7,124 bases of DNA from assembly GCA_035448825.1 (NCBI GenBank), contig DAOTJS010000045.1, positions 1 through 7,124 of the forward strand, written 5' to 3'. The number at the start of each line of letters is the position of its first letter. Within the stretch, counting starts at the first letter, position 1. This stretch comes from JAGNGI01 sp035448825. GTDB lineage: Bacteria > Fidelibacterota > UBA2242. The notes beneath the pieces were generated by a model. The model was not told where the DNA came from, made no database searches, and was given only the letters and a program-made list of their open reading frames with translations. The translations under genes and the position numbers were made by a program. Shown piece after piece: positions 1 to 6,108 of the stretch.

Positions 1-268
1 CCTCGCACTGTCCGCACTGAGCACAGGAAGTATAATCGACTCGCAGAATACGCTTGTGAGCAGCAATATCATCCGTAACGGAAATAGCGCCCGTCGGGCA
101 AACCTGGGCGCAAGCGCCACAACCGACGCAATATTCTTCATGATATTCCGGGAATCCCCGAAAACCTTCAGCTGGTTGATGCGGTTTGGCTGGAAACTTG
201 CTGGTAAATGGCAGTGAAAAAAGCGACCGTAAGGCTTCGCTTAATTCTCTTAATTTCGGCAAATACAT
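1..268 (-). CDS. 4Fe-4S dicluster ferredoxin-like hydrogenase subunit (NuoI/MbhN type), 3' end cut by window
   Basis: Only the first 89 residues are in the window. They show a basic N-terminal segment, then one full 4Fe-4S motif, CVGCGACAQVCP (residues 47-58), and the start of a second, CAQCGQCE (residues 82-89), just before the edge. This spacing of two clusters and the preceding GFRGFP segment fit the NuoI/HycF/MbhN subunits of complex I and group 4 hydrogenases, which pass electrons between ferredoxin and the hydrogenase small subunit on the cytoplasmic face. The ATG at 268 is preceded by AAGGAG (275-280), which overlaps the TAA stop of mrpG, so the gene is coupled to it with a 10-base gap. 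A separate, unrelated dicluster ferredoxin is possible, but position in the operon argues for a complex subunit. The full length and any extra C-terminal domain cannot be seen. Confidence 0.88.
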   Translation of the reverse strand, partial: MYLPKLRELSEALRSLFSLPFTSKFPAKPHQPAEGFRGFPEYHEEYCVGCGACAQVCPTGAISVTDDIAAHKRILRVDYTSCAQCGQCE

Positions 269-278
269 TGCGGTCTCC

Positions 279-617
279 TTATTCTTTTAATTCATGGTCT
301 TCTTGATACTGATCAACGACGGATTCTTTAGTAAGTTTAATGCCACTACGATGCGCCGCCCGCGCTATGACATGAGCCGCTACCGGCGAAGTCAGGAAAA
401 TAAATGCAATTCCCAATAACACTTTAAAACCAAAACTATTGAAACCCTGAAGAATGAAAACTCCAAATAGCAAGCCAGCTGAACCGAATGTCACACATTT
501 GGTAGCCGCTTGCAGACGATTGTAAACATCTGGCAAACGTACCAACCCTAATACTCCCAGAAAATCAAAAGTTACCCCAATCAAGATAAACGCCATACCG
601 ATTAATGTCCTAATCAT
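279..617 (-). CDS. mrpG: Mrp-type Na+/H+ antiporter subunit G (MnhG/MbhC)
   Basis: This 112-residue protein has about three hydrophobic segments (roughly 5-24, 43-58 and 64-84). It carries the family signatures RLPDVYNRLQAATK (27-40) and TSPVAAHVIARAA (76-88), which identify the PhaG_MnhG_YufB family. The first motif has Gln36 where His is common (RLHA). MrpG is a small membrane subunit needed for assembly and function of Mrp antiporters, and its homolog MbhC sits in the ion-translocating part of Pyrococcus Mbh. The length is usual for the family and the charged C-terminal tail is cytoplasmic-like. The ATG at 617 overlaps the end of mrpF by 8 bases and has AAGGGAGA upstream (about 625-632). 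It is the last Mrp gene before the ferredoxin-like subunit. Confidence 0.95.
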   Translation of the reverse strand: MIRTLIGMAFILIGVTFDFLGVLGLVRLPDVYNRLQAATKCVTFGSAGLLFGVFILQGFNSFGFKVLLGIAFIFLTSPVAAHVIARAAHRSGIKLTKESVVDQYQEDHELKE

Positions 618-948
618 CGAGCGATCTCCCTTCTAATACTTTGGCAAACGCCAGCGAGGCAATAAAGCTTAAAAGTGCCCAGATCAATCCAATATCCATA
701 AAAAAAGATTGATCGTAATTCAAGCCCAGTAATGCCAGCATGCCAATAATCAATATGCCCAGAATATCTACTGCTACAATCCGATCGGCGGCTGTCGGAC
801 CAACAATAACTCGGTAAATCACAAACAAAGCGCTGAAAAGAATGACATTTATCAACTTGACATAAATCGAAGCCGTATAAATGAAAAAATTAGCATACAT
901 AAAGGCGCCGATTAGAACCAATCCAATCACCCATCGCAGAATTCTCAT
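610..948 (-). CDS. mrpF: Mrp-type Na+/H+ antiporter subunit F (MnhF/MbhB) with an N-terminal extension
   Basis: This 112-residue, highly hydrophobic protein has the MrpF signature GPTAADR (50-56), followed by Asp61 and Asp85 in or next to membrane segments. MrpF/MbhB forms part of the antiporter core together with subunits E, G and B. Family members are usually about 85-95 residues with three helices. Here about 50 residues precede GPTAADR and the hydrophobicity suggests four segments (about 5-23, 29-48, 58-76, 83-101). The ATG at 948 has AGGGAGG upstream and overlaps the mrpE stop as ATGA. The alternative Met17 (codon at 898-900) would give a more usual 96 residues but has no Shine-Dalgarno, so I keep the longer form. 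It overlaps mrpG by 8 bases and ends in TAG. Confidence 0.94.
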   Translation of the reverse strand: MRILRWVIGLVLIGAFMYANFFIYTASIYVKLINVILFSALFVIYRVIVGPTAADRIVAVDILGILIIGMLALLGLNYDQSFFMDIGLIWALLSFIASLAFAKVLEGRSLDD

Positions 949-1451
949 TCGAAAACCTCCCTGATAAGCTTTTCAAAACGCCCGCCGATGGAACGAGTAT
1001 TTTCATCAATAGCGGTTGATTCAACCTCGATACAATGAATGTAAATTTCACGAGTTTCTGGATTAATGTCCACCGTCAGAGTACCCGGTGTCAATGTGAT
1101 GGAATTCGTTAATACAGTTAAGGCCGAATCTTTGGTTAAATTACTCTTGATTTTGATAATGCCAGGCTTAATTGGCAAAGTGGGGTTGATAACAATCAAT
1201 GCCACGTGAATATTGGCTTTAATCATTTCCCATAAAAATTTGAATAAATAGACAATTCCCATAAAAAAGCGTCGAACCGGATGCCGGCTCTTTTCCGTTG
1301 TAACCAGAAATGTCCCAGCGATTAAACTAACCAGAAATGCCACTATTAAGCCTGCGACTACTTCCTGTATGTCTTTTATATCTGTCAATGCCAACCAGAC
1401 CAAAAATGAAAGCACAAACACAATAACGCGACTGCGATTTTTGATGGTCAT
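945..1451 (-). CDS. mrpE: Mrp-type Na+/H+ antiporter subunit E (MnhE/MbhA)
   Basis: From the ATG at 1451 the protein is 168 residues. Two or three N-terminal hydrophobic segments (about 8-24, 29-50, 63-90) are followed by a soluble domain with NSITLTPGTLTVDI (116-129), the clearest signature of the MNHE family. MrpE is a peripheral-membrane subunit required for antiport in Mrp systems; its homolog MbhA is part of Pyrococcus Mbh. A GTG at 1457 opens the frame two codons earlier, but it lies inside the Shine-Dalgarno AGGGAGGTGA (1454-1463), so the ATG at 1451, five bases from GGAGG, is the better start. The upstream mrpD stop TGA is itself the end of that Shine-Dalgarno, leaving a 2-base gap. 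The end overlaps mrpF as ATGA. Length is normal. Confidence 0.95.
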   Translation of the reverse strand: MTIKNRSRVIVFVLSFLVWLALTDIKDIQEVVAGLIVAFLVSLIAGTFLVTTEKSRHPVRRFFMGIVYLFKFLWEMIKANIHVALIVINPTLPIKPGIIKIKSNLTKDSALTVLTNSITLTPGTLTVDINPETREIYIHCIEVESTAIDENTRSIGGRFEKLIREVFE

Positions 1452-1453
1452 TT

Positions 1454-1463
1454 TCACCTCCCT
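1454..1463 (-). promoter_or_regulatory. Shine-Dalgarno of mrpE, overlapping the mrpD stop
   Basis: On the minus strand this reads AGGGAGGTGA, a near-perfect anti-16S match. GGAGG (1457-1461) is five bases from the ATG at 1451. Its final TGA is the stop codon of mrpD and its GTG is the apparent earlier start. This decides the mrpE start and indicates translational coupling. The same 10-mer precedes mrpC at 3271-3280. Confidence 0.85.
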
Positions 1464-2926
1464 AACACCCGCGTTATGTAGCCGGTTTTATTCATAATCA
1501 CTTCTACCACTGGATCGAGGGTTACTTCTCTAATTCCCGGGATTATCAGAGCACTGGTTGCCAGACAAAGTATCGCCAGCACAATCATAGCCGCTCGCAT
1601 ACCCCATCCTACTTTAGCTTGATCGGCAGTAACTGTTTTCTCGCCATGAAAACCATAACGTTGAACTTTCATAAATGAAGCTAACGTCAGCAAACTGCCG
1701 AGTCCAGCTAAAAACGCCACCACCGGGCGGCCGATCTGAATGGCGGCGATGAAAATTATCAATTTGCTAAAGAAACCATTGAACGGCGGGATCCCTGAAA
1801 TCGAAAGCGAAGCCACCATCGAAGTAAACGACGTCACTGGCAAAGCTTTGGAAACTTTGCCCATCTGACGCAAATCGCGCGTGCCTAGCGCCATTTCCAG
1901 CGAACCAGCATTCAAAAATAATAAAGCCTTGAATATAGCGTGATTCAAAAGATGAAAAACAGCACCTAATAAACCTAAAGTCGTTCCTAACCCCACACCG
2001 ATAATAATGTATCCGATCTGGCTAATGCTATGATAGGCAAGCAGACGTTTAACATCCCACTGCCCCAGAGCCAAGAAAACCCCTATAACCATCGAAACGG
2101 TACCCAGAACTAGAAAAACTTCGCTGAACACTGGCATCTCGCCAAAGACATTGAAAAAAAGCCTGATAAGCACATACACACCCAGGGCTTTTATCAATAC
2201 CCCGGAAAGCATCGCCGAGATCGGCGCCGGTGCGGAAGAATGTGCATCCGGCAACCAGGCGTGAAACGGCATAATAGCGGCTTTCAGCCCGAAAGCCGCC
2301 ACAAATAGTCCACCGCTCCAATACATCACGGTTGGATTTTGCGGCAAACGCTCAGCGATCAAAGCCATCGTCAAGGTTGAGGTTGCCGAATAAATAATCC
2401 CAATACCCACCAGCACTAAGGTTGATGAAATTGAACCCATAATAGCATATTTAAAGGACGCCTCAAACTCCTCCGCTTTATTGCCATAAGCCACCAACCC
2501 GTAAGCCGCAAAAAGCGTGATTTCGACAAAAACAAACAGATTGAATAAATCGCCAGTCACTATAACACCGTTCATTCCACCCGTCAGCAACATAAATAAA
2601 GCGTAATACTTCCAGGATGGCGATAAATTTCTAATATACTGCACCGAAAACATAATCGCCGTTAGCGCGATAATACTGACAATCACCAACATAAAGGCTG
2701 AAAGAGCATCAACTGCCAGAATAATGCCCAGTGGCGCTTGCCAGCGACCCATTTCATAAACCAGAGTGCGCCCATTCAACGATACGAAACAATATACCGA
2801 AAGAATCACAAGAGAAACCACAGCAAGAATCGAGAGAATTACCGCCCAATTGTCTCGCTCTCCGGCGATCAAGGTAATTATAAAAGCCGTTAATAATGGA
2901 ATTATAATAAAAAATGGGAGGATCAT
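1454..2926 (-). CDS. mrpD: Mrp-type antiporter subunit D (MrpD/MbhH), proton-conducting NuoM/N-like membrane subunit
   Basis: This 490-residue polytopic protein (about 14 helices) belongs to the Proton_antipo_M (PF00361) family. All expected ion-path residues are visible: Glu135 in TM5 (FVFVEITLF), Lys215 in TM7 (GLKAAIMPFHAWLPDAH), Lys246 in TM8 (LIKALGVYVLIR), His325 and Lys333 (FHLLNHAIFK), and Lys388 in TM12 (GIPPFNGFFSK). The length matches MrpD and MbhH (about 490-510). It probably moves H+ or Na+ in response to the hydrogenase reaction. It directly follows mrpC with an ATGA overlap and precedes mrpE, the canonical Mrp position for D, which favours MrpD over NuoM or NuoN. The ATG at 2926 has AAGAGG at 2935-2940. 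The protein aligns without gaps at a constant 10-residue offset with the neighbouring 604-residue subunit over the core, so the two are paralogs. Confidence 0.95.
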   Translation of the reverse strand: MILPFFIIIPLLTAFIITLIAGERDNWAVILSILAVVSLVILSVYCFVSLNGRTLVYEMGRWQAPLGIILAVDALSAFMLVIVSIIALTAIMFSVQYIRNLSPSWKYYALFMLLTGGMNGVIVTGDLFNLFVFVEITLFAAYGLVAYGNKAEEFEASFKYAIMGSISSTLVLVGIGIIYSATSTLTMALIAERLPQNPTVMYWSGGLFVAAFGLKAAIMPFHAWLPDAHSSAPAPISAMLSGVLIKALGVYVLIRLFFNVFGEMPVFSEVFLVLGTVSMVIGVFLALGQWDVKRLLAYHSISQIGYIIIGVGLGTTLGLLGAVFHLLNHAIFKALLFLNAGSLEMALGTRDLRQMGKVSKALPVTSFTSMVASLSISGIPPFNGFFSKLIIFIAAIQIGRPVVAFLAGLGSLLTLASFMKVQRYGFHGEKTVTADQAKVGWGMRAAMIVLAILCLATSALIIPGIREVTLDPVVEVIMNKTGYITRVLGR

Positions 2927-3267
2927 CCTGATAACCTCTTGATTTTAGTAATATCAAATGTTTTATTTTTCTCGAATAATCGGATGGCAAGCGCTACCAG
3001 CATAGCCGTTATACCAAGTTCAATGACGATCGAAGTCAACACCAACGCTTGCGGCAAAGGGTCAACCATCACTCGTTCGCTGACGGCTTTGCCTTCTTCT
3101 AAAATCGGATAAATCGCTCCTCTTTTGTATCCGAATAAAACCAGCATCAAATTTGTGGCGTAGCCCGTAATCCCGGAGGCAATAATAAGACGAACCAGGT
3201 CGCGTTTAACCAACAAGCCATAAATACCGACAAGTAATAATGCAAAACATAACAGATAAACGATCAT
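2923..3267 (-). CDS. mrpC: Mrp-type antiporter subunit C (MnhC/MbhG), NuoK-like
   Basis: This 114-residue protein has three hydrophobic segments (about 2-20, 25-46, 73-97). The VDPLPQALVLTSIVI segment (68-82) is diagnostic for MrpC/MnhC within the NuoK-like (Oxidored_q2) family. MrpC sits in the membrane chain beside MrpA/D and MrpB. Glu83, directly after that motif, lies where NuoK proteins carry a conserved glutamate and where MrpC proteins I recall have small residues; no Glu is seen in the second helix. The start ATG at 3267 has the ideal Shine-Dalgarno AGGGAGGTGA (3271-3280) and overlaps the mrpB stop as ATGA. The end overlaps mrpD in the same way. The length is usual. Confidence 0.95.
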   Translation of the reverse strand: MIVYLLCFALLLVGIYGLLVKRDLVRLIIASGITGYATNLMLVLFGYKRGAIYPILEEGKAVSERVMVDPLPQALVLTSIVIELGITAMLVALAIRLFEKNKTFDITKIKRLSG

Positions 3268-3713
3268 TTTTCACCTCCCTCGTTTATATGGAAAATCGCC
3301 AGTGTCCAGACCACGGTGAATAATCCCATAGCCACCTTGATCCCGATAATAATATTTAACAATAGAATATTCCCGGAACTGAGCAGATTAAAAAGCGTCC
3401 CTTTACTTAAAAAATTGGCTAAAAAACCGCCGCTGATAGAAATTCCTAAAATGCCAATCGCCATATATATCGCACCGCAGGCTGGTTCCAAATCGTGCAG
3501 AAATTCGACATTGACCCAGTGCGTAACGGTTTCGCGACCATAGGTTAACATCACATTGAGAAATGCTAACGCGATCACCACCCCGCCAGCAAAACCGCCG
3601 CCGGGACTCAAATGACCGTGCAAAATTATATAGATTCCGTAGAGAATGATCAACCAGACACTGACCCGCGTCACGGTTTTGGCGATTAATGTTAAACCAG
3701 GTTCTTGTTTCAT
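3264..3713 (-). CDS. mrpB: Mrp-type antiporter subunit B (MnhB/MbhF)
   Basis: This 149-residue membrane protein has about four hydrophobic segments (15-31, 40-57, 80-99, 113-143). The signature HGHLSPGGGFAGG (32-44), with the conserved His34 in the first loop, places it in the MnhB family (PF04039). MrpB/MbhF packs against the MrpA C-terminal part and is thought to line the sodium route in Mrp and Mbh complexes. The ATG at 3713 overlaps the MbhDE stop as ATGA with a weaker AGAGGAAA upstream. The C-terminal EGGEK codons double as the Shine-Dalgarno for mrpC. Length and position directly after the MrpA-C-like gene are canonical. Confidence 0.95.
   Translation of the reverse strand: MKQEPGLTLIAKTVTRVSVWLIILYGIYIILHGHLSPGGGFAGGVVIALAFLNVMLTYGRETVTHWVNVEFLHDLEPACGAIYMAIGILGISISGGFLANFLSKGTLFNLLSSGNILLLNIIIGIKVAMGLFTVVWTLAIFHINEGGEK
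3271..3280 (-). promoter_or_regulatory. Shine-Dalgarno of mrpC inside the end of mrpB
   Basis: The minus strand reads AGGGAGGTGA, with GGAGG six bases from the ATG at 3267. These bases also encode part of the C-terminal EGGEK of MrpB, so the site is a coding/ribosome-binding overlap typical of coupled genes. It is identical to the site before mrpE. Confidence 0.8.
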
Positions 3714-4261
3714 TTTTCGCTTTCCTCTTCTTTTTTCTTATTCGATTTCACCCTTAGAATAGTCAGCGTTCCTAAAACCGCTACGAATAATACGGTGGCT
3801 TCTCCCAGCGTATCATAACCGCGGTAATCCAGAACTATCGAAGCCACGATATTGGCCGAACCGGTTTCTCTGGCAGCATTTTCCAGATAGTGTTGCGAAG
3901 TGGTCATCAGTGGCTCGCCAAAAGGCGGCAAAGCTTTGAAAACATTGATGCTTAATATAAAAATGGCAACTAGAACTGCCATTACGATAATCGTTCTACC
4001 CCTATGTTTGGATTTCGTATCGCTGAAATGATATCCCGGTTTCATAAAGGCTCGCACCATTATCACTATCGCAAAAATCTCGAACAGAAACTGGACAATT
4101 GCCAGGTCGGGCGCCTGTAAAAGCAAAAATGCCATAGACAGTCCCAACCCGACAATTCCCACCGCAATGATCGCTGAGAGCAAATCCTTGATCTCGAGCG
4201 CGGCAATCGAACCTACTAACATAAAACCCAAGATAAAAATCAACCACGTTTCAGTCGGCAT
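3710..4261 (-). CDS. mbhE: MbhD+MbhE-type subunit (C-terminal part of MrpA: DUF4040 plus MrpA_C/MbhE)
   Basis: This 183-residue protein combines two units. Residues about 1-75 are the DUF4040/MbhD unit (NuoJ-like) with APDLAIVQFLFEIFAIV (50-66), including Asp52 and Glu61. Residues about 90-172 are the MbhE unit with NIVASIVLDYRGYDTLGEAT (137-156), including Asp145, Arg147, Asp150 and Glu154. In Pyrococcus Mbh these are two genes, mbhD and mbhE; in Mrp antiporters they are the C-terminal domains of MrpA. Here they form one ORF, 32 bases after the NuoL-like gene, so the pair amounts to a split MrpA. About five helices are expected, with a Lys/Glu-rich cytoplasmic tail. The ATG at 4261 has GGAGGA at 4266-4271 and the stop overlaps mrpB by 4 bases. 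Confidence 0.93.
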   Translation of the reverse strand: MPTETWLIFILGFMLVGSIAALEIKDLLSAIIAVGIVGLGLSMAFLLLQAPDLAIVQFLFEIFAIVIMVRAFMKPGYHFSDTKSKHRGRTIIVMAVLVAIFILSINVFKALPPFGEPLMTTSQHYLENAARETGSANIVASIVLDYRGYDTLGEATVLFVAVLGTLTILRVKSNKKKEEESEK

Positions 4262-4293
4262 TTATTCCTCCATAAAATATTCAATCGTCAACA

Positions 4294-6108
4294 TTACCAC
4301 GCCACCCATAGCAGAATTAACATCCCGATAATAATCCAGAGATTATAGTCCAGCAATTGGCCGCTATGCAGGCGCTTTAGAAGTCCGGAAAAACTCAAAG
4401 AACCGCGCACCCCAAGATCGTAAACATCAAAATGCTTCTTTTCAGCCGCATTGTAAATTGACTTTAAAGGAGATATATTCCTGATTTCATTATAAAACTC
4501 CGTCCCGGCAATGCGGAATTTTTCCAGAGACGGCATCCCGCCAAGATAATTTTCGTCAAACCGAACGTTTTTGACCAGTAGATAAATAACCAAACCCAAC
4601 AGAAATGCCGTACCAAACAGCAGAAACAACTGCACCGGTTCATATGAGCCAAGAACTACCGGCATCGGTAAACCAAGTTCGGATATTATCGGCGCAATAA
4701 ATTTCCCGATCGGTAAAGGCTTAGCGAATAATCCGAAAACAACACATAACAAGGCTAATACACCGACGGATAACCATTGATTGAAAGGCGCCTCTTTAAT
4801 ATCCTTCCATTTCTTGGGACGTTTCCCGAGAAAAATAGCATGAATGAATTTCATAAAGCTGGCTAAGGTCAAAGCACTTCCGAAAACCGCCAGTATCAGG
4901 CAAATCAAGAGCCAAATTTGATAACCGGTTGTCAAACTCTGCATTTTTTCGATTAATCCCTGGTAGATCAGCCATTTCGAGTAAAAACCGTTTAGCGGCG
5001 GAATTCCCGAAATCGCCAGCGCCCCGGTCAAAGCCGCGATGAACGTTAGTGGCATATTGCGCCCCAAACCTCCCAATTCATCCAGATTAGCGGTTCCGGT
5101 CTGCTTCTCTATCGAATTTAGCGTCAGGAAAAGTGTTGATTTGTAAATCGTATGGTTAACCATATGAAATAAACCGCCGATAAAAGCAATGACACTCCCG
5201 CTACCGACTCCAATAATCATATACCCGACCTGACTGACGGCATGGTAACCGAGCAGGCGCCGACCATTATGTTGAATCAACGCCATCATTACGGCACAAA
5301 TTACTGTAAGAGCGCCCAGCGATATTAAAATCATCTGAATGTTGAGATTAACTACAAATAATGAAACTGACAGTCGCGCCAGCAGGTAAATTCCAACCAA
5401 TTTATCCAGCGAAGCCGGTAAAAAAGCCACACTTTCCAGCGGCGCATCCTGGCTAAAATCCGGCAACCAGGTATGAAACGGAAATCCACCGGCTTTGGCA
5501 AAAGCCGCAATCAGAATACTGAAGAAGGCAACGTAAGCCAAACCTCCGCTCAGAACTACCTGAGTATTCCATAAATCCCAGGAATTATCCGCCCCCAGAA
5601 ACCAGATTAGAATCAATCCGAGAATCAGGAAAACATCACTTCCGCCGACTATAATAAAAGTTTTCTTGGCGGTTTGCGGCGCGCTGGAAGTCTGTCCCAA
5701 TAGACCAAACAAATACAACATCAAACCAGAAAGTCCCCAGAAAATCAGTAAGCCAAAAGTATTGACACTCAGAACAATTCCATTACTAATGCCGACTGTC
5801 ATTGGATACAGAATAAAAAATCCGCGTTCGATGCCCTTATCAACACCTTTCAGTGAAAAAATCAAAATAATAAAACTCATCACCTGAATAAAAATCAGGG
5901 CAAACAGCGCCATTTTATCCATTCCCAGAATCGGTTGACCGAAAAGGTAAACCGCTTCCGCCGCTCCGGTAAATAAATCGTAACACAGATATAGCAAATA
6001 GCCCAGCCCGAGAAAGGTCAACACTTTCTTCAAAATCGTTGGGAGAAATGTATTCAACACCGCGATAACGATCGGCAATGTCACCATCAAAATCAAATTA
6101 TTCGGCAT
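4294..6108 (-). CDS. NuoL/MrpA-N-like proton-conducting membrane subunit of the hydrogenase complex
   Basis: This 604-residue protein has about 15-16 hydrophobic helices and belongs to the Proton_antipo_M family. Visible path residues are Lys205 in TM7 (FAKAGGFPFHTWLPD), Lys236 (ASLDKLVGIYLLAR), His315 and Lys323 (FHMVNHTIYK), and Lys378 (GIPPLNGFYSK). The TM5 glutamate of the family is missing: Gly125 (LIFWGLSG) aligns with Glu135 of the MrpD neighbour in a gap-free alignment. Beyond about residue 440 there is an extension with another helix (about 493-512), a polar stretch (515-585; FDVYDLG, LHSGQLLDYNLW) and a final helix (590-603), comparable in place to the tail of NuoL or the MrpA linker. 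The ATG at 6108 has GGAGG at 6116-6120 and overlaps the large-subunit end by 11 bases. The position before MbhDE-mrpB suggests an MrpA N-terminal equivalent; an MbsH'-like second antiporter subunit is the alternative. Confidence 0.9.
   Translation of the reverse strand: MPNNLILMVTLPIVIAVLNTFLPTILKKVLTFLGLGYLLYLCYDLFTGAAEAVYLFGQPILGMDKMALFALIFIQVMSFIILIFSLKGVDKGIERGFFILYPMTVGISNGIVLSVNTFGLLIFWGLSGLMLYLFGLLGQTSSAPQTAKKTFIIVGGSDVFLILGLILIWFLGADNSWDLWNTQVVLSGGLAYVAFFSILIAAFAKAGGFPFHTWLPDFSQDAPLESVAFLPASLDKLVGIYLLARLSVSLFVVNLNIQMILISLGALTVICAVMMALIQHNGRRLLGYHAVSQVGYMIIGVGSGSVIAFIGGLFHMVNHTIYKSTLFLTLNSIEKQTGTANLDELGGLGRNMPLTFIAALTGALAISGIPPLNGFYSKWLIYQGLIEKMQSLTTGYQIWLLICLILAVFGSALTLASFMKFIHAIFLGKRPKKWKDIKEAPFNQWLSVGVLALLCVVFGLFAKPLPIGKFIAPIISELGLPMPVVLGSYEPVQLFLLFGTAFLLGLVIYLLVKNVRFDENYLGGMPSLEKFRIAGTEFYNEIRNISPLKSIYNAAEKKHFDVYDLGVRGSLSFSGLLKRLHSGQLLDYNLWIIIGMLILLWVAW

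Noticed and set aside
2049..2321. 90-residue minus-strand frame inside mrpD, and similar short frames at 2754-2990, 4002-4247 and 4464-4652
   Set aside because: Out-of-frame shadows within well-supported genes; compositions are Cys/Arg-rich and unlike real proteins.
3316..3543. 75-residue plus-strand open frame
   Set aside because: It lies wholly antisense to mrpB, which has a clear family motif; no ribosome-binding context or recognisable domain.
4262..4293. Possible terminator or promoter in the largest gap
   Set aside because: Only 32 AT-rich bases with the Shine-Dalgarno of the next gene; no stable inverted repeat with a T-run and no clear -35/-10 pair.
5666..5887. 73-residue plus-strand open frame
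   Set aside because: Antisense shadow of the NuoL-like gene with no recognisable protein features.
279..6108. A stand-alone Mrp Na+/H+ antiporter operon next to an unrelated gene
   Set aside because: The set is flanked on both sides, with overlaps or tiny gaps, by hydrogenase-type subunits, so a joint complex is far more likely.
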